Assembly: GCA_014529385.2 (NCBI GenBank)
Contig: CM043952.1
Coordinates: forward strand, 156,254,057 to 156,318,056
Source of the DNA: Adiantum capillus-veneris
Taxonomy: Eukaryota; Streptophyta; Polypodiopsida; Polypodiales; Pteridaceae
DNA length: 64,000 bases
Direction of reading: 5' to 3'
Shown: piece after piece, positions 1 through 13,062 of the stretch
Layout: each line of letters opens with the position of its first letter
Numbering within the stretch: position 1 is the stretch's first letter
Notes under the pieces: generated by a model
Database searches by the model: none
What the model saw: only the letters and a program-made list of their open reading frames with translations
Told to the model about the DNA's origin: nothing
Translations under genes and position numbers: made by a program

Positions 1-36
<36 letters not shown>
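1..36. repeat. (GA)n microsatellite
   Basis: Eighteen GA dinucleotides in a row at the window edge; the tract probably continues upstream of the window. Confidence 0.97.
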
Positions 37-39
<3 letters not shown>

Positions 40-151
40 TTTTTAACACCCAACAAATGACATGACAAAGAGAAGGGGGGAAAGAGAAGTAGAGAACAAA
101 ATGTTTAATGGTCTAGGGAGATAAGGTCCAAAATCTATGCTTCCCTTATGT

Positions 152-177
152 CCCCCCCCCCCCCCCCCCCCCCCCCC
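152..177. repeat. poly-C tract
   Basis: An uninterrupted run of about 26 C. Proline- and glycine-rich reading frames over this stretch are artefacts of the homopolymer. Confidence 0.95.
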
Positions 178-552
178 AAAATTCTTGGGATGTCTGCTAG
201 CTCTTTTTTTATGTGCGCTTTGTGCCCTCTAAGTTCTTCCATATTCATCTCGGGAATTCCATTATGGTCGCACTCGTTGCCGACCATTCCACAGTCTTGC
301 GATGTGACGACTTTGGAGCCTTTATCTCCTTGGCTGTATGGAGGGTCCTTAGACGGACCCTTGGCCCCCAAACCGCCTCTACATAAGAGGGATTGATCGT
401 GTTCTTCATAGTCTAAGAGGAGATCCCCACTAGGCTAGTGAATCGGCCCTAAGCAAGAGTGGATCCAATGATTATACTTGTTGGTTTGTGGAGGAGAATA
501 AAAAACGATAAGTATGTTTGAAACATGAATATTCTACAATACAAGAAAAAAA
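178..552. other. no recognisable feature
   Basis: Mixed-composition DNA. I see no convincing coding region, repeat boundary or RNA gene in it. Confidence 0.5.
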
Positions 553-625
553 GTCTAGCTTGGTTGGTTGAGTAGTCGATCGTCGTGACCTAGGTCATGG
601 GTTCAAGTGCGGCCAAGCGACTCTG
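553..625 (+). repeat. tRNA-like SINE head (possible)
   Basis: The segment reads like a tRNA-derived polymerase III promoter. An A-box-like stretch (TAGCTTGGTTGGTTGAG) is followed about 30 bp later by a B-box-like GGGTTCAAG. The block CGTGACCTAGGTCATGGGTT between them is shared with the minus-strand SINE at 18,114-18,237 and is close to the one at 48,022-48,165. The sequence after about 625 does not follow those copies, so this is either a truncated copy or a different subfamily. No target-site duplication was found. Confidence 0.5.
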
Positions 626-867
626 GTAGCACTCACAGACATTTAAATCATCTCACAGGAGATATGTGCAATTTGCTTTTTTTTCTTAAAGAGCTTGACT
701 CTACAGTGGAGGGCGCACACTCACCAAGGGAGGTTGGAAGCAATTTGGCAACAAAGCAAACCACTCCGAATCACACACACTCACTCACTACACTTCGAAG
801 CTCCTCAGCTCCTCGCGTTGTACCCTCCTCAACCCACTGTTGTACCCTTCTCGAATCTCAACCCTCC

Positions 868-2525
868 TTAACTACCCACCATATCCTGTTGATCTTTTCC
901 ATGATGAAGCGAAAGGATTTTAATCATGTGAGTTGTGTAAACTTTAGAGGGGGGAACAGTTCAGGTCCTTGAGGTCAAGGGAGTTGATGACCATCAACCC
1001 TATATCCCATTGAGTCTTGTATGAACCCCAAGCAATGCGATCGGTAGCAAAGAACTAGAGCACATTTCCCACAATGATCTATTTGATGGGTCTTAGTTTA
1101 TTTTTGCCTAGGATGGTTTACTTTATCACCAAGCAAAGTGACGAGGGGATCAATGAAAATCATGTGGACACGTGGTTAGGTGTTGAGTTGCCAATTGGGA
1201 GGCCATGGGTTTGAGGCCCAAGTCATGAGGGAGGTGGTCAATATTAGTGACTTTTTGTTGACCACATGCTTGCCTTGAGATCCACACCCATCCTCGATCC
1301 CACCTTCCAAGGTTCATTGAAGATCCCATGGGAGATAGTGTCTTGGGTTGACAATGAAGGATGGAGAGCTTTCATTGTGTTATTCGTGTATCCTTACACG
1401 TAGAAAGTATGACCGAGTTAAAGCCACATCCAATCAATCAATTGTGAGTAGCGAATAAGATTGCCCCTCAAATTAGTCAAGTGCAATTGGAAGGATTTCT
1501 TGAAACCGATGAAAAGGTTTTTGTGGAAAAATGACACCAAAGACTTGACACCATGGCACTGGGCCAATTGGGAGACTGTGGCAAGGCCGAAGGAGCAAGG
1601 AGGCATCGTATTTTTCAACCCTACTATCCATGCAGGGGCCCAATGTGCCAAATTCTTGAGGTCAATCACTTTGTAGGATTAGGCTTGGGCCATTATGGAG
1701 AATGACTTGATTGACAAGGCAAAACTTAGTGATAAGGGTGGTCAGTGGAAAAATCTAGAGGAACATGACAAGTTGCTTGCCCCTCAATGTGCAAGCTTAA
1801 GACTGGGAGGCATAACAAGCAAGATTATACAAAAGTGGACTAGAGCTTCATAGGTGCTTGAATGGGGAGAGGTGGCAAGGTACTTCCAAAACTCCATTAC
1901 TCACTAGTCCCCTTGGCTCTCCAAAGTGAAAAGCCTCTAGCTTAACCCCTTCCGGAGAGAAATAGCTAGAAAGATAAACAACAAAGGGTTTAGACATTTG
2001 GCCATTTTTTGGACAGCATCAAGATGATAAGCAGTTCTACAAATCAAAGACCAAAGACATCTACATGTGTCTTATGGCCTCGTATGATTGGTTCTCTCTC
2101 CTTAACAAGCTCTGAGGAAAGCAATGGTTGGAGGCTAGGTTGAGGGCGGTAACAAATAACATTTGGAAGACAATGGCCTCTGATGATGAAAACCTTTCTA
2201 TAGAAAGTGCTATGGGAGGCCTTACCATCAAGAGTGAAGATTTCCACCAAAGGGTTTGGATTTGATAGATGTTTTGGCTGTAAGTGGGCTGGCAAGGAAG
2301 ACGTGCAAATGGATACAGAAGACTTGGAAGATTGGTTTCTTCAAGAATGACATGATCATCGGAGGGATAGGGATGAAAAGCCAAGTGTTACTAATCTGCA
2401 TGCAAATTGTTCAATTTTACTACTTCAAGCAAGTATGAAAAGCCAAGAATTGTCGGCTCTTCAAGGATTGTCTCTCATGTGTCAGTGTCTCAAAGGTTGT
2501 GCAAGAAAGCAAAAAATTGATGGTA
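868..2525 (+). pseudogene. LINE retrotransposon 3' remnant, copy A
   Basis: This is a decayed plant L1-type LINE, part of the reverse transcriptase ORF2 C-terminus. Around 1,461-1,676 the plus strand encodes a run with FLWKNDTKD, then WANWETVARPKEQGG. This matches the conserved stretch after plant LINE reverse transcriptases (FLW..., a tryptophan, then PK..GG). Downstream, around 2,150-2,260, is a degenerate block that aligns with the zinc-binding RT region better preserved in copy C. Many stops and frameshifts are present. The whole segment is repeated, with moderate divergence, at 14,052-15,720. The homology also covers about 500 bp upstream of the RT-like part, so either the element is longer than the part I recognise or a larger segment was duplicated. 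Confidence 0.65.
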
Positions 2526-3052
2526 TCATTTGTTACTAGTATGTGATCCGCGTGTTGCTGCGGCAAAGAAGAAGCAATGTCCAATTTTGGTAGCACTCTT
2601 CTCCCTCTCCCCTAATCAAGGTGAAAACATTCTTTATGAATCCACAATGAAGTTCCAAATTATATTATCCTTAATTCTTCTTTATCAAATTAGATCGTCC
2701 TCCAAAGCTCTAATACAATACTCCATCTAGCTATTGATAGTGACATCTTATGTAGGAGGGAGGAGAAGGCATTTAGGAACTCTCAAAAGATAGCCCAATG
2801 AAGAGTCAGCCATATGTTCAACTTGTTTTTATATCATTGTTGAAGTATAAAACTACAATCTAAAGCTCTTAGAATGAACCAATGCTTTTAGGATCCGCAG
2901 ATAGGGTGTATAATCATGATAAACTTGGTGCATAAGCCATAACAATTGGAAGAGGCATATAGCATGATTATTCCAAATGAAATTCCGCGAACCTCTCTTT
3001 TGAAGTGGCACAAAAAAGTCATTTTGTGTTATCAAAAATCTAAAGTATGAAT

Positions 3053-3054
<2 letters not shown>
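2526..3054. other. no recognisable feature
   Basis: AT-rich spacer between the LINE remnant and a microsatellite. Only short open frames without recognisable motifs. Confidence 0.4.
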
Positions 3055-3119
<65 letters not shown>

Positions 3120-3133
3120 GCGCGCGCGCACAC
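3055..3133. repeat. compound (CT)n-(CA)n-(CG)n microsatellite
   Basis: About 16 CT units run into about 15 CA units, then six or so CG units and a short CA tail. Three dinucleotide types adjoin without interruption. Confidence 0.95.
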
Positions 3134-3549
3134 AAAGCAAAAGAGGATGCTCAAACATTACTTTATTCTTTGAAAAGGAATACATTAGTCTTATGAAGTG
3201 CCATTGGAATTTTTTCTAAAACAATTTTTTTGAAGTAATTGATCATAAAGATGCCAATTTACTGAACCCTTCATCTATCGAATATGTCTTGGGATAGGTG
3301 GTGGATATTTTTGATGCCATAGTGTGCATTGAAAATGTTTGCCTCTCTCTCTCTTTCCGTGTGAGTCATTTTGTTTGAACAATAAAGAAAAAGGCATTCT
3401 TTCTCTCTTACTCACTTGGTTTGAAGAAAAATAATAGAAATTTTTCTCTTAATTGTTCTTCACTTAACACAACAACACAATGGTATTTTCTTAGTTCTTT
3501 CCTGATGCCACAATAGTATTTTCTCAATTCTTTCATAATTCCACACATG
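3134..3549. other. spacer without gene
   Basis: AT-rich DNA with a short CT tract near 3,343-3,356. No coding region recognised. Confidence 0.4.
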
Positions 3550-5300
3550 TCATTGAGATGCAAGCATATCTAATCATATTTTCTAAACTGTCCTCACTCT
3601 ATTTCATTAAAAATGACCAAGAGCTTCTTTATCCTGCTCGTGTTGGACACAACCTACAATATGTGCCATCAAAGAGAATACATCCTTTGAATGTATATCT
3701 CTTCAATGAAATGATATGTTCTTATAAAAAATCTCCTTGTGCCATCCAAGAAACAAAAATTAAAAGAAAACTATCCAAGTTACACTAAAATTTGTATACA
3801 TCTAACCACTTTGTTCCCTAAGCATGATCTTAGTCAATGCTTCAAAGAGAATACATCCTTTGAATGTATCTCTTCAACGAAATGATATGCTCTTATAGAA
3901 ATCTTCTTGTGCCATCCAAGAAACAAAAAATTAAAAGAAAGCTATCCAAGTTACACTAAAATTTGTTTACCTCTGACCACTTTGTTTCTTAAGCATGAAC
4001 TTAGTCAATGCTTCAAAGAGAATACATCCTTTGAATGTATCTCTTCAATGAAATGATATGCTCTTATAAGAAATCTTCTTGTGCCATCCAAGAAACAAAA
4101 AATTTAAAAGAAATCTATCCAAGTTACACTAAAATTTGTATATCTAACCACTTTGTTCCCTAAGCATGAACTTAGTCAATGCTTCTATTCTCTACCCTTA
4201 TTGAGTATGTTGTGTGAACACTGCTTGATTTCAAGAGAGCACATTATGGGCATGGATCTCATTTAAATTAAAAAAAATAGGCTTTAAAAAGTACATCACA
4301 TTGACAAATGTGTGGACCAAGCATTGCCCCTCATTATTCATCTGACCATGCATATGCCCACCAAGATGCAATCATAGAAGAGGAGTCCTCATTTTGCATT
4401 AACTGATACCTTGTCTTCCCGATGCGACCTTGACATACCCTGTAATAAGTGCACTCTCAAAACAACATCCTAAATTGGGAGTAGTTCAAGATACACAACA
4501 CTTGGCATACATATTGATGAATGAACATGTTTCCTCCTAAGGTACCCACTATCACAAATATATGGATGTGTCCTACTATGTTGGTACAAAGAAATCATTC
4601 CCAAGAAAAGTGATAGTCCAACCTTATCATAAGATTGCTTTCCAATGAAACTTCCTACATAGAAAGCAATCTAAGATACTAATGTTTGTTTGTATGATTC
4701 ATTCCCACATTAACAAACTCATCATGAAATTTTTTACCTTTGTCAACATCTTGCATAATGCCACATGCCTCCACAATGAAGCATAGATGATTGCACACAT
4801 AGCAAAAACCCTCAATGCGTATTTGTCAAGATGGGCTAGTGCTTCAATCCACTCTTGCCTCAAAGATGTTCTGAATGTCCTACAAGAAATGCACTCATAA
4901 TCGATGACATTCTTGATGTAATACATGTTGAGCACAACAGTGCCAAGCACAAAAACGTTTTCCTAGCTCTTGCATAAAGCCACATGCCTTTAGAGATGCA
5001 AGCATAGGTAATCATATTTGTTGAGAGGCCCTCACTTTGCAGCCAATAATATAGACCAAGAGCTTCTTTGTCCCGCCCATAATTTTCAATAAATGTTGTC
5101 CAAGAATAGACATCCTCAATGCAAAGCTCCTCAACCACATGTTTTGGTCTTGGAGATGTGCCACACTTGGATTTTAATGAGGTTACAATAGAAATCTTTT
5201 CGTGCCATCCAAAAAACAATATCATCAATATAAAGAACTCCATGTATACTACAAAGTGCATACATACTAAAAAACGTATTTCGTAAGCATGAATACATAT
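3550..5300 (-). pseudogene. pentatricopeptide-repeat (PPR) protein pseudogene
   Basis: Minus-strand translation gives scattered but clear PPR signatures of the plant PLS type. Near 5,150-5,000 there is EDVYSWTTFIENYGRDKEA followed by a Gly-Leu-Tyr and a QSEG stretch. Near 3,680-3,590 there is DVFSLMAHIVGCVQHEQDKE followed by ALGHF. Near 4,780-4,710, in another frame, there is VEACGIMQDVDKGKKFHDEF, the usual 'KACG...G+..H' turn between repeats. Stops and frame changes separate these blocks, so no protein is made. PPR proteins bind organellar RNA and often lack introns; a retrocopy or a decayed paralogue would look like this. Part of the locus is expanded as 172-bp tandem units. Confidence 0.7.
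3670..4184. repeat. three 172-bp tandem repeats inside the PPR pseudogene
   Basis: Three consecutive copies start at 3,670, 3,843 and 4,014, giving periods of 173 and 171 bp. Each contains CAAAGAGAATACATCCTTTG, the later block CTTGTGCCATCCAAGAAAC, and ends with TTAGTCAATGCTT. The copies differ by scattered substitutions and small indels. The second and third units keep little PPR coding signal, so amplification followed inactivation. Confidence 0.9.
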
Positions 5301-6328
5301 TCGATATCAGTAAGCACACAACACATGAAAAGCGGCCCTTTTACTCCAGAAGGCCCTCTATTTATTATAAAAAATTTAAGGGTCTCTATAGATAGGCAAT
5401 TTTATAGATTCTCACATAGATTTACACTTTTCAAAGAATTGCATAGAACTACTATTTTATGGTTTTCAATCGTCTACGAAAAATCTAGCAACACACCTCT
5501 TTCACACACATTTGTCCATGTTGGTTGAAAAATGATATATTTTGAGTTTAGTTAATGTGCATCATGTGTGACAAAAGGCACAAAACTATTTTTGTTCAGG
5601 GTCTATTTTGTTGCTTGCATCTAACATGGACCTAAGTATATTGTAAACCAACCCTCAGATCCCTACTAAGGACACCACATCCCTACTAAGGACACCACAA
5701 TCCACAACTATACCATAAAACAAAAATGCAAACAACATTGGTAGTGTTTCCATTGGCCATCCAACCCTCGTCCCATGTTCAATAAAGAATTGGTAACCAT
5801 AAACATAGCAAGAGCGACTAAAAGCTACACTCACTCAATCATCGTGAATATCTAGCTAGAATCATTACATTAGTGTAGAGTGGAGTTGAGTCACCTTCTC
5901 CCAAGGGGCTTCCATGTACTACAGTAGCAAACAACTATATTGGGGCAAGGAATGATAGACCACATCTCTACATAGACCAGTTCATGCAAGTATTTTGAGC
6001 TCCATCATTTCTACTACTATAGGTTTGCACCCTCAATGGTCTATTCCTTGTGTTCGCTCTTGCTAAGCCCTCTCCTCTACGAATAGTTAATTCCTGTTGA
6101 ATTTATTGTAAATGTTGCTTGGTGACTAGGTTGCATGCTACTCATGCACTCATCCACTCGAGTCCCTTGAGTCCACAACTTAAGGTCTGTATCTTTCTCT
6201 CATAAGAGAACAATACAAATAAACATTTTTCATTTTATTTCTCTTAAATTCAAATTTTGTTGTTTCTATTCAAAAATCCTTTTTGCCTTCTCTCTCTTAT
6301 ATTCAATTTTTAAATCTTTACTTCAAAA
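5301..6328. other. spacer; short direct duplication at 5,659-5,698
   Basis: AT-rich DNA with no convincing gene. The 20-bp unit ATCCCTACTAAGGACACCAC occurs twice back to back at 5,659-5,698. Confidence 0.5.
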
Positions 6329-6594
<266 letters not shown>

Positions 6595-9500
6595 ACATTT
6601 AATGGCCTAATAACTTGTGTGTAGCGGAAATGAGCATGAACATAGTGGGCATTTCATTAGAATAGATTCCTAATGAGAATTACAAGAGTGCTTGGGTGGA
6701 GAGAGCAACAAAAAGCATAACACCTAGTTAGATAGCATCGACAATACTTTCAAAAGAGAGAGAAATTAAGCTATTGACAACAGTTGAGGACCGTATTTTC
6801 ATGGAGCCGGTCCCCCCTCCAAAAGGCTTTGTATTATGGTTTCTCCCATCAAGAGAGACATTGTACAATACAATTCTTTGTGTTCCTTCAAGACTAGCTA
6901 GTGCAATGAAGATAAAAGCTTCATGCACTAAGCAAAACACTTAACAAACACAACTTTAATTATCCCCGTTCTCAGACCCAAGACCTCACACACCTTCGAA
7001 GATGGTGAGAGCTAGCAGGGTATGAGAGTAGATTGAGAGGAAGAAGGAGTATCTTACGAGAAAGATGTACATCTCCTCACATAATCACTCATATTAGCAT
7101 AGCTTTAGCTTAGTAATTAGCTTGGTAGAGGAGATGAGCCTGCATTGAAGCTTGGCTCTTGGTTGGATTTGCATCCACATGCCAAGAGTGTGTTGATGTA
7201 GGCTTCTATCTCACAAGCTTGGAGTAGGTGATGAGCTCTCCATTAAAGCTTGGGAAGAGATAGTCTTCCTTGCTTCACACATAGACTGTGTGTGTGATAA
7301 TGCCTTGCCAAAAATCAGCCCCCTCTCTCTCTTGGGCGAGCCCTCTTGCTAATTGCTCTTGCTGAAGCCTCATTGGCCCTCCCCAAGTCAAGCCAATTAC
7401 AATTAAGCAGCATAAGTGATAGCCTTCTGACATGTGTCCCCCTTTCCCCTTTTGTGAGAGCTTTAGGTAATTAAATAATTAAACTAAACTCTGATTGGAC
7501 CCCTTTGCCTCCTGGCCAATAGGAATCAGGCAAGCCATGGGGCTCCTGAATGCTCATTGGACCCCTTGGGAGACTGCCCAATAGTCTTCTAGGAGACTTA
7601 ATTCTCATTGGTTTCTTTTATTAAATCTTTTTGAATTAATTAAACTAGATTTACTCTAGCTTAATTCTCATTGGTCCACTTCAAGGGTCATCCAATAGAA
7701 ATTGGGCACATCTTGTGGGCATCTGGCCTAGGGAGCTGACATGTGTCCCTCATTCCCTTTGTGTAAAGGGAGCCTGTGTGTGTGTGTGTGTGGCTTTCTC
7801 TCTCATCCCCTACCTTTAGGGCTCGCCCCCTCCCATGTAGGGATGTGCAAAGACTTTTAGGGCACACACAAAGCATCCAATTTTCCCTAGGGTTGACCTT
7901 TGGACACAACCTCTGAATTTTGGAACCTTAGCATTTTGGAATTCTTAATGGGCTGAACCTTAGGGTCTTTTTAGCCCATTGTACACATGGCTCTTTTGCA
8001 GATGCCCCCCCCCTTTGGATCCCTATTTTCCCTCCTTTGGATCCCTACTATGGCCGGTCTGCTAGCTTAACCAATATTCTAGCTTTTTCTCCCCTGGCCT
8101 TCCCCACATTAAATGATCAGTTTAATATGAGAAAATCATTTGGGAGAATTAGATATTGATTATTATGACATTACCTCTCTAATGTAACATTTAATGGCCT
8201 AATAACTTGTGTGTAGCAGAAATGAGCATGAACATAGTGGGCATTTCATTAGAATAGATTCCTAATGAGAATTACAAGAGTGCTTGGGTGGAGAGAGCAA
8301 CAAAAAGCATAACACCTAGTTAGATGGCATCGACAATACTTTCAAAAGAGAGAGAAATTAAGCTATTGACAACAGTTGAGGATCGGATTTTCATGGAGCC
8401 GGTCCCCCCTCCAAAAGGCTTTGTATTATGGTTTCTCCCATCAAGAGAGACATTGTACAATACAATTCTTTGTGTTCCTTCAAGACTAGCTAGTGCAATG
8501 AAGATGAAATCTTCATGCACTAAGCAAAACACTTAACAAACACAACTTTAATTATCCCCGTTCTCAGACCCAAGACCTCACACACCTTCGAAGATGGTGA
8601 GAGCTAGCAGGGTATGAGAGTAGATTGAGAGGAAGAAGGAGTATCTTACGAGAAAGATGTACATCTCCTCACATAATCACTCATATTAGCATAGCTTTAG
8701 CTTAGTAATTAGCTTGGTAGAGGAGATGAGCCTGCATTGAAGCTTGGCTCTTGGTTGGATTTGCATCCACATGCCAAGAGTGTGTTGATGTAGGCTTCTA
8801 TCTCACAAGCTTGGAGTACGTGATGAGCTCTCCATTAAAGCTTGGGAAGAGATGTCTTCCTTGCTTCACACATAGACTGTGTGTGTGATAATGCCTTGCC
8901 AAAAATCAGCCCCCTCTCTCTCTTGGGCGAGCCCTCTTGCTAATTGCTCTTGCTGAAGCCTCATTGGCCCTTCCCAAGTCAAGCCAATTACAATTAAGCA
9001 GCATAAGTGATAGCCTTCTGACATGTGTCCCCCTTTCCCCTTTAGTGAGAGCTTTAGGTAATTAAATAATTAAACTAAACTCTGATTGGACCCCTTTGCC
9101 TCCTGGCCAATAGGAATCAGGCAAGCCATGGGGCTCCTGAATGCTCATTGGACCCCTTGGGAGACTGCCCAATAGTCTTCTAGGAGACTTAATTCTCATT
9201 GGTTTCTTTTATTAAATCTTTTTGAATTAATTAAACTAGATTTACTCTAGCTTAATTCTCATTGGTCCACTTCAAGGGTCATCCAATAGAAATTGGGCAC
9301 ATCTTGTGGGCATCTGGCCTAGGGAGCTGACATGTGTCCCTCATTCCCTTTGTGTAAAGGGAGCCTGTGTGTGTGTGTGTGTGGCTTTCTCTCTCATCCC
9401 CTACCTTTAGGGCTCGCCCCCTCCCATGTAGGGATGTGCAAAGACTTTTAGGGCACACACAAAGCATCCAATTTTCCCTAGGGTTGACCTTTGGACACAA

Positions 9501-12500
9501 CCTCTGAATTTTGGAACCTTAGCATTTTGGAATTCTTAATGGGCTGAACCTTAGGGTCTTTTTAGCCCATTGTACACATGGCTCTTTTGCAGATGCCCCC
9601 CCCCTTTGGATCCCTATTTTCCCTCCTTTGGATCCCTACTATGGCCGGTCTGCTAGCTTAACCAATATTCTAGCTTTTTCTCCCCTGGCCTTCCCCACAT
9701 TAAATGATCAGTTTAATATGAGAAAATCATTTAGGAGAATTAGATATTGATTATTATGACATTACCTCTCTAATGTAACATTTAATGGCATAATAACTTG
9801 TGTGTAGCAGAAATGAGCATGAACATAGTGGGCATTTCATTAGAATAGATTCCTAATGAGAATTACAAGAGTGCTTGGGTGGAGAGAGCAACAAAAAGCA
9901 TAACACCTAGTTAGATAGCATCGACAATACTTTCAAAAGAGAGAGAAATTAAGCTATTGACAACAGTTGAGGACCGGATTTTCATGGAGCCGGTCCCCCC
10001 TCCAAAAGGCTTTGTATTATGGTTTCTCCCATCAAGAGAGACATTGTACAATACAATTCTTTGTGTTCCTTCAAGACTAGCTAGTGCAATGAAGATGAAA
10101 TCTACATGCACTAAGAAAAACACTTAACAAACACAACTTTAATTATCCCCGTTCTCAGACCCAAGACCTCACACACCTTCGAAGATGGTGAGAGCTAGCA
10201 GGGTATGAGAGTAGATTGAGAGGAAGAAGGAGTATCTTACGAGAAAGATGTACATCTCCTCACATAATCACTCATATTAGCATAGCTTTAGCTTAGTAAT
10301 TAGCTTGGTAGAGGAGATGAGCCTGCATTGAAGCTTGGCTCTTGGTTGGATTTGCATCCACATGCCAAGAGTGTGTTGATGTAGGCTTCTATCTCACAAG
10401 CTTGGAGTAGGTGATGAGCTCTCCATTAAAGCTTGGGAAGAGATAGTCTTCCTTGCTTCACACATAGACTGTGTGTGTGATAATGCCTTGCCAAAAATCA
10501 GCCCCCTCTCTCTCTTGGGCGAGCCCTCTTGCTAATTGCTCTTGCTGAAGCCTCATTGGCCCTCCCCAAGTCAAGCCAATTACAATTAAGCAGCATAAGT
10601 GATAGCCTTCTGACATGTGTCCCCCTTTCCCCTTTAGTGAGAGCTTTAGGTAATTAAATAATTAAACTAAACTCTGATTGGACCCCTTTGCCTCCTGGCC
10701 AATAGGAATCAGGCAAGCCATGGGGCTCCTGAATGCTCATTGGACCCCTTGGGAGACTGCCCAATAGTCTTCTAGCAGACTTAATTCTCATTGGTTTCTT
10801 TTATTAAATGTTTTTAAATTAATTAAACTAGATTTACTCTAGCTTAATTCTCATTGGTCCACTTCAAGGGTCATCCAATAGAAATTGGGCACACCTTGTG
10901 GGCATCTGGCCACGGGAGCTGACATGTGTCCCTCATTCCCTTTGTGTAAAGGGAGCCTGTGTGTGTGTGTGTGGCTTTCTCTCTCATCCCCTACCTTTAG
11001 GGCTCGCCCCCTCCCATGTAGGGATGTGCAAAGACTTTTAGGGCACACACAAAGCATTCAATTTTACCTAGGTTTGACCTTTGGACACAACGTTTCAATT
11101 TTGGAACCTTAGCATTTTGGAAGTCTTAATGGGCTGAACCTTAGGGTCTTTTTAGCCCATTGTACACATGGCTCTTTTGCAGATGGCCCCCCCCCTTTGG
11201 ATCCCTACTATGGCGGGTCTGCTAGCTTAACCAATGTTCTAGCTTTTTCTCCCCTGGCCTTCCCCACATTAAATGATCAGTTTAATATGAGAAAATCATT
11301 TGGGAGAATTAGATATTGATTATTATGACATTACCTCTCTAATGTAACATTTAATGGCCTAATAACTTGTGTGTAGCAGAAATGAGCATGAACATAGTGG
11401 GCATTTCATTAGAATAGATTCCTAATGAGAATTACAAGAGTGCTTGGGTGGAGAGAGCAACAAAAAGCATAACACCTAGTTAGATGGCATCGACAATACT
11501 TTCAAACGAGAGAGAAATTAAGCTATTGACAACAGTTGAGGATCGGATTTTCATGGAGCCGGTCCCCCCTCCAAAAGGCTTTGTATTATGGTTTCTCCCA
11601 TCAAGAGAGACATTGTACAATACAATTCTTTGTGTTCCTTCAAGACTAGCTAGTGCAATGAAGATGAAATCTTCATGCACTAAGCAAAACACTTAACAAA
11701 CACAACTTTAATTATCCCCGTTCTCAGACCCAAGACCTCACACACCTTCGAAGATGGTGAGAGCTAGCAGGGTATGAGAGTAGATTGAGAGGAAGAAGGA
11801 GTATCTTACGAGAAAGATGTACATCTCCTCACATAATCACTCATATTAGCATAGCTTTAGCTTAGTAATTAGCTTGGTAGAGGAGATGAGCCTGCATTGA
11901 AGCTTGGCTCTTGGTTGGATTTGCATCCACATGCCAAGAGTGTGTTGATGTAGGCTTCTATCTCACAAGCTTGGAGTACGTGATGAGCTCTCCATTAAAG
12001 CTTGGGAAGAGATGTCTTCCTTGCTTCACACATAGACTGTGTGTGTGATAATGCCTTGCCAAAAATCAGCCCCCTCTCTCTCTTGGGCGAGCCCTCTTGC
12101 TAATTGCTCTTGCTGAAGCCTCATTGGCCCTTCCCAAGTCAAGCCAATTACAATTAAGCAGCATAAGTGATAGCCTTCTGACATGTGTCCCCCTTTCCCC
12201 TTTAGTGAGAGCTTTAGGTAATTAAATAATTAAACTAAACTCTGATTGGACCCCTTTGCCTCCTGGCCAATAGGAATCAGGCAAGCCATGGGGCTCCTGA
12301 ATGCTCATTGGACCCCTTGGGAGACTGCCCAATAGTCTTCTAGGAGACTTAATTCTCATTGCTTTCTTTTATTAAGTGTTTTCAAATTAATTAAACTAGA
12401 TTTACTCTAGCTTAATTCTCATTGGTCCACTTCAAGGGTCATCCAATAGAAATTGGGCACACCTTGTGGGCATCTGGCCTAGGGAGCTGACATGTGTCCC

Positions 12501-12919
12501 TCATTCCCTTTGTGTAAAGGGAGCCTGTGTGTGTGTGTGTGGCTTTCTCTCTCATCCCCTACCTTTAGGGCTCGCCCCCTCCCATGTAGGGATGTGCAAA
12601 GACTTTTAGGGCACACACAAAGCATCCAATTTTCCCTAGGGTTGACCTTTGGACACAACCTCTGAATTTTGGAACCTTAGCATTTTGGAATTCTTAATGG
12701 GCTGAACCTTAGGGTCTTTTTGGCCCATTGTTTCACATGGCTCTTTTGCAGATGGCCCCCCCCTTTGGATCCCTATTTTCCCTCCTTTGGATCCCTACTA
12801 TGGCCGGTCTGCTAGCTTAACCAATATTCTAGCTTTTTCTCCCCTGGCCTTCCCCACATTAAATGATCAGTTTAATATGAGAAAATCATTTAGGAGAATT
12901 AGATATTGATTATTATAAC
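6595..12919. repeat. tandem array of four ~1.58-kb units
   Basis: Four head-to-tail units start at 6,595, 8,187, 9,778 and 11,347 with ACATTTAATGG, giving lengths of 1592, 1591, 1569 and about 1573 bp. They are nearly identical. Diagnostic variants make units 1 and 3 alike and units 2 and 4 alike: GAGTAGGTGATG versus GAGTACGTGATG, AGAGATAGTCTTCC versus AGAGATGTCTTCC, and TTTGGGAGAAT versus TTTAGGAGAAT. Other variants (CACATCTTGTGGG versus CACACCTTGTGGG) group 1 with 2 and 3 with 4. Unit 3 lacks 22 bp that are duplicated in the others near a GGATCCCTA repeat. Each unit holds a (TG)n tract, several CATTGG/CCAATAG pairs, and AT-rich stretches around AATTAATTAAACTAG. A fifth, older copy lies at 48,669-49,668. 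No coding capacity is recognised; identity as an LTR or a satellite is unresolved. Confidence 0.95.
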
Positions 12920-12986
12920 ACACACAATTCAATCTTGTTTTCACATTTTTAGATATTTGTTTCTTTCTCTCTCAAAATTGATGTTT

Positions 12987-13042
<56 letters not shown>

Positions 13043-13062
13043 CCCCCCCCCCCCCCCCCCCC
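12920..13062. repeat. repeated flank plus (CT)n and poly-C
   Basis: 12,921-12,990 repeats the sequence that precedes unit 1 of the array (6,437-6,505). It then runs into about 25 CT (12,989-13,039) and a run of about 23 C (13,040-13,062). Confidence 0.9.

Noticed and set aside
1165-1225. Another tRNA-like stretch (GGTTAGGTGTTGAG ... GGGTTTGAGGCCC), also at 14,350-14,410
   Set aside because: Only loose A- and B-box resemblance, inside the duplicated LINE-associated segment; no ends or tail seen.
6724-11696. Repeated ~70-residue open frames, both strands, in the 1.58-kb units
   Set aside because: They exist because the unit is repeated; no family motif, and frames vary with indels.
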